From Desulfobulbaceae bacterium (GTDB lineage: Bacteria; Desulfobacterota; Desulfobulbia; Desulfobulbales; SURF-16), in the NCBI GenBank assembly GCA_020444175.1, contig JAHLLM010000021.1, forward strand, positions 1 through 64,000: a stretch of DNA of 64,000 nucleotides. Reading direction: 5' to 3'. Positions 36,500-45,066 of this stretch are shown here, one piece after another. Positions within the stretch are counted from its first letter, which is position 1. The number at the start of each line of letters is the position of its first letter. The notes beneath the pieces were generated by a model. It did not search any database, was not told where the DNA came from, and was given only the letters and a program-made list of their open reading frames with translations. The translations under genes were made by a program, and so were the position numbers.

Positions 36500-36834
36500 A
36501 TGAAATGAGCTCATATTCATAATTGTTGTTTCTGTGCCGCTTTAAGTTTGTGTCATTTTTAAACCGCCCACATTAAGATCAGGTTACTAATAAGTTAAAT
36601 TTTGATTAATACAGATTTGTTACACTGTTTTGTTGTGGGTTTATTTGGGTAACTTGTTGATTTTGTATGATAATCTTCGAAAATGTCCCAAGTTTATACA
36701 GGCGAATTTTTTTGTTGGATTACAGACATGAAATGAGTCGATATTCATAGAATGATCTTTTCGCCAAGTATTAATAATATTTAAACGCTCCGCATTATGA
36801 TCGGGTTACTAACGAATTACATTTTCATTAATAT
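36500..36834. repeat. Two direct copies of an approximately 110-bp block
   Basis: Copy 1 (36500-36613) and copy 2 (36728-36834) both begin ATGAAATGAG, continue with ATATTCATA and share the block GGTTACTAA with flanking bases before ending near ATTAATA. They differ at many positions, so the duplication is old or the conserved parts are under selection. No coding frame is kept. They lie upstream of the DUF2292 gene and may hold paired regulatory sites. Confidence 0.6.
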
Positions 36835-37121
36835 GGAAAGAACTGCATTGCTACGCGTGGTGGCTCCTTGCATTCTGGAAACGATCCCCTTTTTTGATGA
36901 GACGTGAGGAGGAATTTTTGTATTGAAAATAAAGAGGTGAAAGGGAAGGGGGGAATTTGAGCGCGTGCTGCCCGTTGGCGATATTTTTGGGAGTGTTCAA
37001 TTTATGTCGTGAGTGGAGCGGAACCCCGAGGTGCTTGTTACACGAATGATATGCGACAATTTGTCGCATTGACTTTAATTGTCTTTAGACAAATATAGGG
37101 GAAAATATCATTTAAAAAAAG
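36835..37121. other. Gene-free stretch
   Basis: No supported gene is seen here. The sequence is A/T-rich, includes GATATGCGACAATTTGTCGCAT, which can form a small hairpin near 37050 (ATGCGAC/GTCGCAT), and leads into the foldback repeat at 37122. Confidence 0.4.
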
Positions 37122-37214
37122 GTAACTATTCAGCTCTTGCACGAGTCGGGTCTGAACTCCTGCTGAAACTGTCCAGATGTGGCGTATACCCGTGGAGTGC
37201 AGCTGAACAGCTAC
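37122..37214. repeat. Foldback element with GTAACTATTCAGC ends
   Basis: The 93-bp element starts GTAACTATTCAGCTCTTGCAC and ends GTGCAGCTGAACAGCTAC, an inverted copy with few mismatches. Seven A bases lie on each side. It belongs to the same family as 2521-2673 but has a different, shorter interior. Confidence 0.65.
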
Positions 37215-37342
37215 AAAAAAATGAAGAGTTTTAAGAAGGCATGTTTTGCCTGTTTTCTAACTGATGGCCGCAGATAAGGACAACATTACAGAGTGTTGTT
37301 TCTTTTTCTCGCGAGCCGTCTGAACCCACAAGGGAGGAAAAA

Positions 37343-37567
37343 ATGAAAAAGATAGCTGCGTTTTTATTTACCGGAAGTTTTTTGCTGGTTGTTTTTTTTG
37401 GTATTGCAAATGGGCATAGTGACTGGGCCAAGTATCAGGTTATCCCGGTTCCTGACGATGTTGTAGTTCCGGAAAAATTTATTTTGCCTGATACCGGGAC
37501 CCTTGATTGCTGCGCTTGCCACTGGAACACAAATCATCCCGGACCTGGAACAGGTTTTTGTAAGTAA
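37343..37567 (+). CDS. Small secreted protein with one CXXCH haem site
   Basis: The 74-residue product has a signal peptide (cleavage near GIANGHSD) and a mature part of about 50 residues with a single CCACH, that is a CXXCH c-type haem site, followed by a Cys three residues from the end. It has a strong GGGAGG ribosome site. I recognise no family. A one-haem protein this small with no obvious distal Met ligand could be a haem-bound redox peptide or the trimmed N-terminal part of a larger cytochrome. The first copy of the ADHPPTQYQ repeat begins about 34 bp after its stop. Confidence 0.65.
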   Translation: MKKIAAFLFTGSFLLVVFFGIANGHSDWAKYQVIPVPDDVVVPEKFILPDTGTLDCCACHWNTNHPGPGTGFCK

Positions 37568-37600
37568 TAAAAAGATGATCCCATGAAAAAAGACAATATC

Positions 37601-37715
37601 GCAAAAAGCTCTGAAGCTGACCATCCGCCAAAGTAATATCAACATGTTACATGCGTGTCGGCGGCGGTTGAGGGGTTTTTACCCTCAAGGGGCATAAATG
37701 CAAAACCGTCAAAAA
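37601..37715 (+). repeat. Dispersed repeat, copy A
   Basis: The segment shares GAAGCTGACCATCCGCCA, an AATATCAAC block, GCGTGTCGGCGGCGGTTGAG and a closing AACCGTCAAAA with the other copies at 37986, 56909 and 59152. Here the frame starting ATGAAAAAAGACAATATC ends early at TAA (MKKDNIAKSSEADHPPK), and a 17-20-bp insert with GGGGCATAAATG splits the right end. Confidence 0.75.
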
Positions 37716-37727
37716 AAGATAATTTCA

Positions 37728-37770
37728 CATTTATGCCCTTCAGGGTAAAAAGTCCTGAAGGGCATAAATG
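37728..37770. repeat. Perfect 17-bp stem, GGGCATAAATG repeat
   Basis: CATTTATGCCCTTCAGG at 37728-37744 and its exact inverse at 37754-37770 flank a 9-base loop. The arm sequence also occurs alone at 41984-42000 and, altered, at 37682-37700. It is another small dispersed motif rather than a terminator, since no T-run follows. Confidence 0.65.
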
Positions 37771-37985
37771 CAGACAGTCAAAAAAAGGTTTCTTTGCCAT
37801 TCAATGGCCTTCACTTGAGGTGACGCAACGTTCTATTCAGTAGAAAGCGTGCCTTGAAAATGCGTAATCTGCCTTCCTGTTCATCCCGAATAATCATTGA
37901 AAAAGGGGTTCCTCCCTTATTTCTCATTTCCACAACCGTTCACATCTTTCCAATTACTGATAAACTCCTGTTTCTGTGTATCACG

Positions 37986-38080
37986 GTGAAAAGTTCTGAA
38001 AATGATCATCCGCCAACGCAATATCAATAAGTTATACACCAGGTGAGGGGCGGTTGAGGGATTTTTTCCCGAAATAGTCA
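37986..38080 (+). repeat. Dispersed repeat, copy C (degenerate)
   Basis: It contains GAAAATGATCATCCGCCAAC, CGCAATATCAATAAGTTATA and GGGGCGGTTGAGGGATTTTT, aligned in order with the other copies. The reading frame stops within TQYQ. The flanking 38081-38263 holds no gene and leads to the chemoreceptor. Confidence 0.7.
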
Positions 38081-38263
38081 ATTACCTGAAATTGCAGTGT
38101 AATGTTGGAAGAAAACTGTTAATTGGCTCCTGTATAAGTATTTCTACATAAAAAAAATTTAACTTTAGCGTTCTTTTTCAATATACTTTCTGGGTGGTCA
38201 GTAATTTTTTATTGCCAACAGGCAGTTTTCAAATTTTTTCTTCTTACAAAAGGGATGTGTTGT

Positions 38264-40975
38264 ATGAATTTTTTTAAGAATCTCAAGATTAAGACAAAAA
38301 TCCTCGGTAATGTCAGCTTTGTTATTCTCCTCCTCGTGGTAGCCCTGTTTGTCTACCATTCGACCCTGACGAAAACAAATGATGGCTATTCAGAGGTGAT
38401 TGATCATGAGATGAAACTTGCCGATCTGGCCGGCGAATCTTCAATAGCCATGCTGCAGGCTCGACGGTCGGAAAAGGATTTTCTTGCCCGCAAGGATATG
38501 AAGTATCCCCCCCTGGTTGAAGAAAATGTGGAAAAAATTGCCGCCAACATGACAAACATCCATGATATGGTAAAGGCTTTGGGCCCCGAAGAAGTAGTAC
38601 AAATGGCGCTGGATGCCAGAAAGTTTGCCGAGGATTATCTGGCCAATTTTAAACAAATTGTTGATGCAGAGGTGGAAAACGGCCTGGATCACAAGTCTGG
38701 TTTGCAGGGAAAATTCAGGGACGCCGCCCATACCTTTGCCGGTAAAATGCCGGAGCACGCCATAGATGATCTTGTGGAGGCATTGCTGCAGATGCGGCGC
38801 TATGAAAAAGATTACATGCGCACAAAGAGTGAAAAATACAGCCAGAAATTTAAAGTTGTCATGGATGATTTTAAAAACATACTGGATAAAAGCGCCTGTG
38901 ATGCAGTGGCCAAGAAAAGGCAGCAGGAAGCCTTTGTGCTTTACCGTCAAGCCGCAAAGAAATTATTAGCAGGCGGTTCTGACAAGGAAATAAGTGAAAG
39001 CTACCAGGTTCTGCGCGATGCTGCCCATGAAATTGAAGATGCCCAGGAGTCAGTGCATGTGCCCGACTCCAAGGCGTTGGCCCTGGATATCCGTAAAAAT
39101 GAAAAGGATTATCTCCTCAGGGGAGATGAAAAATACGTAGAAAAAACCATTAAAGCCACAGAAAAGCTTGCAGCAGCCTTTGTAGACTCCGGGGTGCTGC
39201 AGGAGCATATCGATGATATCAACACTGATCTTGCAATATATAAAAAATCATTTCTCGCCCTTGTGGAAAACAACAGGAAGATAGCAGGCTTCATGGATGA
39301 AATGCGCGCTACCATACATAATTTTGAGCCTGTTGTTGAAAAGATAAATAGAACAGCCGGCCAGGCGGTTGATCAAGAGGTTATTTCTATTCATGAAATT
39401 GTCGCCTCTTCAGTCCGTACAGCAATAACCATTGGTATAATTGCCGTTGTTATCGGTATATTGCTGTCGGTTTTTCTTACAAATGCCATTACCAAACCCT
39501 TAAACAAAATCGTAGCAATCGTAGATCGTATTGCCAAAGGCGACACGGCAATCGAGATGGATATTGAGCAGAAAGATGAAGTGGGCATGTTGGCACAATC
39601 CATGGGTACGTTAATTCAAGCAACAGACGAAATAACTCGGCTTGTCGAGGAAGTGGGACAGGGTAATCTTGACCTCGATATCGCCGTCCGTGGAGATAAG
39701 GATCGTTTGTCCCATGCCCTGAAAGATATGGTTGCCAGTTTGAGGATCGTGACCAGTCAGGTTGAGGAAGTAGGAAACGGCAATCTGGAAATAGACATTA
39801 AAGAGCGTTCTGATAAGGACACCCTGCTTCTTTCTTTAAAAGCAATGGTTGAAAAGCTGAATGATATAACGCAGCTTGTCGAAGAAGTGGGGCGGGGTAA
39901 TCTTGAGCTTGAAATTACCGCACGCAGTGACAAAGATCGTTTGTCCCATGCCTTGAAAGATATGGTTGCCAATTTAAGGATTGTGACCAGTCAGGTTGAG
40001 GAAGTGGGACAAGGAAATCTGGAAATAGATATCAAAGAACGCTCTGACAAGGACACGCTGCTTATTTCCTTAAAGGCAATGGTGGCAAAGCTTAATGAAA
40101 TAGTGGGCGATGTCAAGGGAGCCGCAATCCAGGTGTCAGCGGGCAGCAGCGAACTGAGTTCCACCGCCCAGTCCCTGGCCCAGGGGGCTTCGGAACAGGC
40201 TGCTACTGTTGAACAGATATCATCTTCCATGGAAGAAATGACAAGCACTGTTGACCAGAATGCGGATAATGCCAGACAGACCGCGTCTATTTCAATGTCA
40301 GTTGCTAGTGATGCGGAAAAAGGTGGAGAAGCGGTAACAAAGACAGAACAGGCTATGCGGTCAATTGCTGAGAAGATTGAACTCGTGGAAGAAATATCAA
40401 GGCAGACAAATCTTCTTGCCTTGAATGCTGCTATTGAGGCGGCCCGGGCCGGTGAACATGGCAAGGGGTTTGCTGTTGTTGCCGCTGAAGTCAGGAAATT
40501 GGCGGAACGGAGCCAGAATTCCGCCCAGGAGATTAAAAAGGTCGCTGGTGACAGTGTTGCAATTGCCGCTGAGGCTGGCAGCATGATGACGGAGCTGGTG
40601 CCGAAGATCAGGAAGACTGCGGGACTTGTTGAAGAGATAGATGCCTCTGCGGCAGAGCAGGCAAAAGGTATTCAGGAGAACGCTCTTGGCGTGGAGCAGC
40701 TCGATCAGGTCATACAGCAAAACAGTGCCGCAGCCGAAGAGATGTCTTCAACCAGCGAAGAACTTTCCGCCCAGACATCAATGCTGCTTGAATCGGTTTC
40801 TTATTTCAAGGTTAAAGAAACAGGAAATGGCATTAGAGCCCCACGGCAGATCAGCCAGAAGCAGGATCGCAAGGCAATTGCCCATACTGAATCTCATGAG
40901 GCCGGCGGCCAGGCAGAACCCGAGAAAAAAGTTAAGCTTGATATGTCCGAATCGGATGATTTTGAACGATACTGA
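38264..40975 (+). CDS. Methyl-accepting chemotaxis protein with helical sensor and HAMP array
   Basis: The 903-residue receptor has a first membrane helix (about 12-30) and a long all-helical periplasmic sensor of the HBM type (about 35-375) with repeated [19 protein letters not shown] and [10 protein letters not shown] motifs. After a second membrane helix (about 385-407), a HAMP domain follows, then four tandem HAMP-like units of about 46 residues, each with VEEVGxGNLxxxI and alternating [13 protein letters not shown] / DKDTLLxSLKAMV halves. The signalling domain has the conserved hairpin tip [20 protein letters not shown]. The tail ends DDFERY, a possible CheR/CheB docking peptide. The ATG at 38264 is better spaced from AAAGGG than one 9 bp upstream. 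Confidence 0.92.
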   Translation: MNFFKNLKIKTKILGNVSFVILLLVVALFVYHSTLTKTNDGYSEVIDHEMKLADLAGESSIAMLQARRSEKDFLARKDMKYPPLVEENVEKIAANMTNIHDMVKALGPEEVVQMALDARKFAEDYLANFKQIVDAEVENGLDHKSGLQGKFRDAAHTFAGKMPEHAIDDLVEALLQMRRYEKDYMRTKSEKYSQKFKVVMDDFKNILDKSACDAVAKKRQQEAFVLYRQAAKKLLAGGSDKEISESYQVLRDAAHEIEDAQESVHVPDSKALALDIRKNEKDYLLRGDEKYVEKTIKATEKLAAAFVDSGVLQEHIDDINTDLAIYKKSFLALVENNRKIAGFMDEMRATIHNFEPVVEKINRTAGQAVDQEVISIHEIVASSVRTAITIGIIAVVIGILLSVFLTNAITKPLNKIVAIVDRIAKGDTAIEMDIEQKDEVGMLAQSMGTLIQATDEITRLVEEVGQGNLDLDIAVRGDKDRLSHALKDMVASLRIVTSQVEEVGNGNLEIDIKERSDKDTLLLSLKAMVEKLNDITQLVEEVGRGNLELEITARSDKDRLSHALKDMVANLRIVTSQVEEVGQGNLEIDIKERSDKDTLLISLKAMVAKLNEIVGDVKGAAIQVSAGSSELSSTAQSLAQGASEQAATVEQISSSMEEMTSTVDQNADNARQTASISMSVASDAEKGGEAVTKTEQAMRSIAEKIELVEEISRQTNLLALNAAIEAARAGEHGKGFAVVAAEVRKLAERSQNSAQEIKKVAGDSVAIAAEAGSMMTELVPKIRKTAGLVEEIDASAAEQAKGIQENALGVEQLDQVIQQNSAAAEEMSSTSEELSAQTSMLLESVSYFKVKETGNGIRAPRQISQKQDRKAIAHTESHEAGGQAEPEKKVKLDMSESDDFERY

Positions 40976-41006
40976 GTTGACTAAGTAGCAGAGAAACAGC
41001 AACATG

Positions 41007-41048
41007 CAGCAGTGAAATGGCGATTTTCACACTTCCATTTCACTGCTG
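41007..41048. terminator. Hairpin between convergent genes, overlapping the folE2 end
   Basis: CAGCAGTGAAATGG and its exact inverse form a 14-bp stem around a 14-base loop. The right arm lies inside the last codons of folE2. There is no T-run, but its place between two convergent genes suggests bidirectional termination or transcript protection. Confidence 0.45.
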
Positions 41049-41767
41049 TCCACATAGGCGTAGGCGCTGTGTTTGTGTATTGACTCGAAGCTTTCCACTC
41101 CCACGGAAAACCAGTATATATCGGGATGGGCCTGTGCCATTTCCGCCACCTTTCGCACCACGTCCTCAACAAACATCGGGTTGTTGTAGGCTTGTTCGGT
41201 CACATACTTTTCATCCGGACGTTTGAGGATTGAAAAAACTTCACATGACACGCCTGATTCAACGAGGCCGATCAGGTCTTCAACCCAGATAAAGCCTTTA
41301 TACTTGATGTTAAGATTGATTTCCGCCCGCTGGTTGTGAGCGCCGCAGTCACTGATCTCCTTTGAGCAGGGGCAGAGCGTGGTGCTTGGCACCCAGACGG
41401 AAAGAATAAAATCTTCATCCTCGCCAATACCGCCGGTAAATCGGCAGGTGTACTCCATGAGGCCCGGGGTGCCGGTCACAGGGGCCTTTTTTTCAAGAAA
41501 ATAAGGAAAAGTCATTTCCAGATGCGCCGAGTTGGCCTGGAGTTTATCCCGGGCCTCTTTTAACAGTTCCGGAAAAATAGAAACACTCATGTCTTCCTGG
41601 TATTTGTTTAATACCGAGAGAAATGATGAGACGCAGGTTTCACGATAGGGTTTGGGCATGTTGGCCTGTAATGTGATACTGGCCACGGTTGATTGCAGGC
41701 CTCCGGATTTTTCTCGCACCTTAACCGGATAACGGATGTTTTTTATACCAACGGTCTTGAGTTTCAT
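41027..41767 (-). CDS. folE2: GTP cyclohydrolase IB
   Basis: The 246-residue protein is FolE2, which makes dihydroneopterin triphosphate from GTP for folate (and queuosine-type) synthesis. Diagnostic features are the catalytic-Cys region VPSTTLCPCSKEIS followed by CGAHNQR, and the late segment MFVEDVVRKVA before the conserved WFSVGVESFESIHKHSAYAY. Length is typical. FolE2 replaces the zinc enzyme FolE in many bacteria and tolerates low zinc. AAGGG precedes the ATG at 41767. It stands alone, convergent with the chemoreceptor gene. Confidence 0.94.
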   Translation of the reverse strand: MKLKTVGIKNIRYPVKVREKSGGLQSTVASITLQANMPKPYRETCVSSFLSVLNKYQEDMSVSIFPELLKEARDKLQANSAHLEMTFPYFLEKKAPVTGTPGLMEYTCRFTGGIGEDEDFILSVWVPSTTLCPCSKEISDCGAHNQRAEINLNIKYKGFIWVEDLIGLVESGVSCEVFSILKRPDEKYVTEQAYNNPMFVEDVVRKVAEMAQAHPDIYWFSVGVESFESIHKHSAYAYVDSSEMEV

Positions 41768-42285
41768 AGGAGACCCTTTTTACCTTTTTTTTGTCTCTTC
41801 GCCAACAGGTTTCTTTGTATGGACGTTTGTTCTGGGACCCCTGCCTCGGCCATGTCAAAGTTGACTGTAACTACCTAATAAATAGACATTACAACACAAA
41901 CCCCAAAGACACAGAGACACAAAGTTTTTATAAATACTGATTAATAATTTTTCACATGAAAACAGAACCTTGTGCCTTTGTACCCTGAAGGGCATAAATG
42001 CCTTGAGCGAAGCGGGAGGTTAATCAATATTTTCCGGCTTACTTGGACGTTACCGTGGGATCCTGCAAAGTTTTTTGCCAGTCGGAAGGAAATATGGTAT
42101 TTTGAAACGATTAAACATGGTCCACTTTTTCGTGGACCTTTGTTGTTTTTTGTTCTTTTCCTTACTCTTTATGTTGGGAAACGCCTGAACTGTGGTGCGC
42201 TTTGCTCATTCTGAATCCAATGCACAGGGAAGGGGGGATCCCCAATTTTTTTGATTAAGGGATGCTGTCCTGCTCAGTAACCGCT
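41768..42285. other. Gene-free stretch with repeat fragments
   Basis: No supported gene. It contains CAAAGACACAGAGACACAAAG near 41910 facing CTTGTGCCTTTG near 41970, the arms of a common foldback type, directly followed by a copy of CCTGAAGGGCATAAATG at 41984-42000. The short open frame starting near 41972 runs through this repeat and is not credible. Confidence 0.5.
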
Positions 42286-42678
42286 ATGGCCGAAGAAAAG
42301 AAAGTTCGAATAGATAAGTGGCTTTGGGCCGCCCGGTTTTTCAAAACCAGATCCATGGCTTCAAAGGCCGTCAGCGGAGGTCATGTCCACCTGAACGGCG
42401 CCCGGGTGAAGGCTGCCAGGTCGGTCAGTGTGGGAGATGAGTTGCGGATTGTTAGAAATGAGACAGAGTTTATTGTCGTTGTGCTGGAGCTTTCCGAAAA
42501 GCGTGGTCCCGCCACCATTGCCCGCACTTTGTATGAAGAAACAGAGGAAAGTATTGCTGCCCGCGAGATGAGCAGAGAGAAGCGCAAACTTCTGCGTATG
42601 GGGCGTGACTTTCCCCCTGCCAAACGTCCTGGAAAACGTGACAGGCGTCTTATTCGTGAATTTACCAGAAAATCATGA
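42286..42678 (+). CDS. hslR: S4-domain RNA-binding protein, Hsp15 type
   Basis: The 130-residue product carries an S4 RNA-binding domain (VRIDKWLWAARFFKTRSMAS, GGHVHLNGARVKAARSVSVGD) and a basic C-terminal tail (PPAKRPGKRDRRLIREF). E. coli Hsp15 of this type binds stalled 50S subunits that still carry a nascent chain. The length is right for the family. The ATG at 42286 is chosen because homologues begin just before VRIDKWLW; the ribosome site is poor, and an in-frame ATG at 42262 has AAGGG too close to it. Confidence 0.88.
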   Translation: MAEEKKVRIDKWLWAARFFKTRSMASKAVSGGHVHLNGARVKAARSVSVGDELRIVRNETEFIVVVLELSEKRGPATIARTLYEETEESIAAREMSREKRKLLRMGRDFPPAKRPGKRDRRLIREFTRKS

Positions 42679-42864
42679 TACTATGCGAAACTCAGTTGAG
42701 GAGAGAAAATAAGAATGCCTGATTGTGTGTCGCGCGTCTTATACTTCTCTTCTGATTTTTTTTTGCAGAAAATTTTGAAAGAAAAGAATATATTTTATTT
42801 TTTTATTCCAAAGAGTTATAGCAGCTCAGTGAAGTTGCGGTATTAAAATTGAAGGAGAAAGACG

Positions 42865-43476
42865 ATGAAAAAAGCAGAAAGGGCATTGATCAGCCTGACT
42901 GATAAAGCTGGAATTGAAGGTTTTGCCAAAGAACTTGAATCCCTTGGGATTGAAATTCTTTCCACAGGCGGAACAGCAAAAAAGATGAGGGATAACGGCA
43001 TCGCGGTTAAAGATGTCTCCGAATTCACAGGTTTTCCGGAGATGCTCGATGGCCGTGTGAAAACCCTTCATCCTAAGGTGCATGGCGGAATTCTTGCCCA
43101 GAAAAATAATCCTGATCATTTAAAGCAAATGGAAGAGCACGGGCTGCAGGCCATTGATATTGTTGCCGTCAATCTTTATGCTTTTGACAAAGCCACAGCC
43201 GATCCGACCTGTACCCTGGCAAATGCCATTGAAAATATAGACATCGGTGGTCCGACAATGCTGCGTGCATCGGCAAAAAATTATGCGGATGTGACCGTTA
43301 TTGTCGATCCTGCCGATTACCCCACCGTCATCAGTGAGATCAAGGCAAATGGGAATACAACGTTAAAGACTCGTTTTAAACTGGCCAGAAAAGTATTTGC
43401 ACTGACCAGCAAATATGATACCGCTATTATCAACTGGCTGGATAAGATTGACGCAGAGAACCATCCTGAGCTTTGA
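42865..43476 (+). CDS. purH: Stand-alone IMP cyclohydrolase (N-terminal domain of PurH)
   Basis: The 203-residue product matches only the first domain of PurH, which closes FAICAR to IMP, the last step of purine synthesis. Typical segments are [53 protein letters not shown] and [19 protein letters not shown]. Normal PurH is about 520 residues with an AICAR formyltransferase domain behind this one. The end falls at the domain border, and no second domain is found downstream in any frame, so a natural single-domain enzyme is more likely than a truncation. GAAGGAG precedes the ATG. Confidence 0.9.
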   Translation: MKKAERALISLTDKAGIEGFAKELESLGIEILSTGGTAKKMRDNGIAVKDVSEFTGFPEMLDGRVKTLHPKVHGGILAQKNNPDHLKQMEEHGLQAIDIVAVNLYAFDKATADPTCTLANAIENIDIGGPTMLRASAKNYADVTVIVDPADYPTVISEIKANGNTTLKTRFKLARKVFALTSKYDTAIINWLDKIDAENHPEL

Positions 43477-43533
43477 TAATTCAGTAATGACTTGATAAAC
43501 AGGCAAACCATCTCATTGTAACTATAGTAAGGG

Positions 43534-43692
43534 TTGATGGTCCCGTAAAAAGTCAATTTTGGGGATGGCTAAGCAAAAAACGTCAAATGCGAGGCGCGCA
43601 AATTTCGAGGATTGAGGCGTACTTAGGTACGCCGCAGTGACGAGATAATTTGCAGCAACGAAGCAGTTGGCGACTTTTTGCGACGCCATCAA
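43534..43692. repeat. MITE-like element with TTGATGG ends
   Basis: The left end reads TTGATGGTCCCGTAAAAAGTC and the right end is its inverse with few mismatches (GACTTTTTGCGACGCCATCAA). A G/C-rich interior contains the hairpin GGCGTAC/GTACGCC around 43617. It has no coding capacity. It sits between purH and purN and its right edge supplies the AAGGG that serves as the purN ribosome site. Confidence 0.75.
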
Positions 43693-43702
43693 GGGTTGAA
43701 CC

Positions 43703-44272
43703 ATGAAAATGGCTGTTTTACTTTCCGGAAGTGGGCGCACACTGGATAATTTCCATGAAAGAATCGTCAGTGGCACCATGCAGGGCAGCATTGAGGTTGT
43801 CATCTCCAACGTGAAAAACGTCCTCGGGCTGCAGAAAGCCCTTGATTATGGCTATCCAGCCTCCCATGCTGCGGATAATGAATCCATAAACAGGATCATG
43901 GCCAAGTACGATGTGGAACTTGTCCTGCTGGCAGGTTTTCTGAAACTGTATAAGCCCCCCGAGCATTTAAAAAAGAATGTGATAAACATTCACCCTTCTC
44001 TTATTCCCTCTTTTTGTGGTGCCGGATTTTACGGCATGCGGGTCCATCGTGCCGCTCATAAAAGAGGGGTCAAGGTAAGTGGTTGTACTGTGCATTTTGC
44101 CAATGAAGTTTATGACGAAGGGCCGATCATTGTCCAGAAATGTGTGTCGCTGAGTGATGACGACACACCCGACGATATTGCTGCCAAAGTTTTTGCGGCG
44201 GAGTGCGAGGCCTTTCCTGAAGCAATCAACCTGGTTCACGAAAAGGGTATCGATTACTTCTGGAACAAGTAG
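43703..44272 (+). CDS. purN: Phosphoribosylglycinamide formyltransferase (PurN family)
   Basis: The 189-residue enzyme transfers formyl from 10-formyl-THF to GAR in purine synthesis. The N-terminal MAVLLSGSGRTLDNF, the formyl-binding region LVLLAGFLKLY, the catalytic Asn/His in NVINIHPSLIPSF and the Asp in YDEGPIIVQ are all present. The sequence has HPSLIPSFCGAGFYG in place of the commoner HPSLLPxFxGxH, a mild deviation. The ATG at 43703 follows AAGGG at the edge of the inserted repeat. It lies downstream of the IMP cyclohydrolase gene; both act in purine synthesis. Confidence 0.9.
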   Translation: MKMAVLLSGSGRTLDNFHERIVSGTMQGSIEVVISNVKNVLGLQKALDYGYPASHAADNESINRIMAKYDVELVLLAGFLKLYKPPEHLKKNVINIHPSLIPSFCGAGFYGMRVHRAAHKRGVKVSGCTVHFANEVYDEGPIIVQKCVSLSDDDTPDDIAAKVFAAECEAFPEAINLVHEKGIDYFWNK

Positions 44273-44351
44273 TGACTTGCTCTGAGAGTAAAGCGCATTA
44301 GGCGGTTAAGAATCTATCTGGCATTTTTCACCAAGGAGTGGAAAGCTGACA

Positions 44352-44891
44352 ATGCAAAAAACGAGTATTATGTCTGCCCATGACGTTGAGCGTTCCCTGA
44401 CCAGAATGGCGCTGCAGGTCATGGAGGACAACCGGGGAATCAAAAAGCTGGCTTTAATCGGCATCCATACCGGAGGTGTTTTTCTGGCAGATCGTCTTCA
44501 GAAAATCATCCAAGAACACGAAGGGTTGAACTTGCCGGTTGGATATCTGGATATAACGCTGTACCGTGATGACTGGAGTCTTGTCTCCCAGAATCCTATT
44601 GTAAAAAAGACAGACATCCCTTTTTCTGTTGAGGAATATACCCTTGTTCTTGTTGATGATGTTCTGTATACAGGCAGAACAATCCGGGCGGCCCTTGATG
44701 CCATCATGGATTTAGGCCGGCCAAGGGTTATACAGCTTGCCGTCCTTATAAACAGGAAATGCGGGAGAGAACTCCCTATTGAGCCAAACTACAGGGGGCT
44801 CGATGTTCAGAAAAGCGTTACTGATCACATCCACGTCATTCTCCATGAAAGCGGAGAGCATGATGAAGTTGTTCTGGAATCAGATCCTTAA
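44352..44891 (+). CDS. pyrR: Bifunctional pyr operon regulator / uracil phosphoribosyltransferase
   Basis: The 179-residue product shows the PyrR layout. The PRPP-binding motif is LVLVDDVLYTGRTIRAALDA, with the preceding IGIHTGGVFLADRL and YLDITLYRDDW also typical. PyrR binds pyr mRNA with UMP in Gram-positive bacteria and also makes UMP from uracil; in this lineage the enzymatic role is the safer call, because no PyrR-binding leader is seen here. The ribosome site AAGGAG is somewhat far from the ATG, and an in-frame ATG at 44370 is an alternative. Confidence 0.92.
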   Translation: MQKTSIMSAHDVERSLTRMALQVMEDNRGIKKLALIGIHTGGVFLADRLQKIIQEHEGLNLPVGYLDITLYRDDWSLVSQNPIVKKTDIPFSVEEYTLVLVDDVLYTGRTIRAALDAIMDLGRPRVIQLAVLINRKCGRELPIEPNYRGLDVQKSVTDHIHVILHESGEHDEVVLESDP

Positions 44892-45066
44892 TGAGGTGTG
44901 CTGGAGGGCCACTGGATGAAATATCTTTGCAAAATCAGAGATGTCGTGAGAAGCTCACACTCTCTCATACATGATTTCGATCTGTAAAGGGCCTTTTATT
45001 CTCCAAGGGATACTGTAAAAAATCCAGGACTTAAATTTCTTTTCCAGTTTATCTGGGTCGGGAATC

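Noticed and set aside
41972-42214. 80-codon open frame
   Set aside because: It begins within a dispersed repeat motif and has no ribosome site or family-like pattern.
43515-43524. Additional GTAACTAT foldback end
   Set aside because: Only about eight bases match and no inverted partner is close by.
42865-43692. purH truncated by insertion of the repeat at 43534
   Set aside because: The gene stops 57 bp before the element and exactly at the domain border, and no remnant of the second domain lies beyond it.
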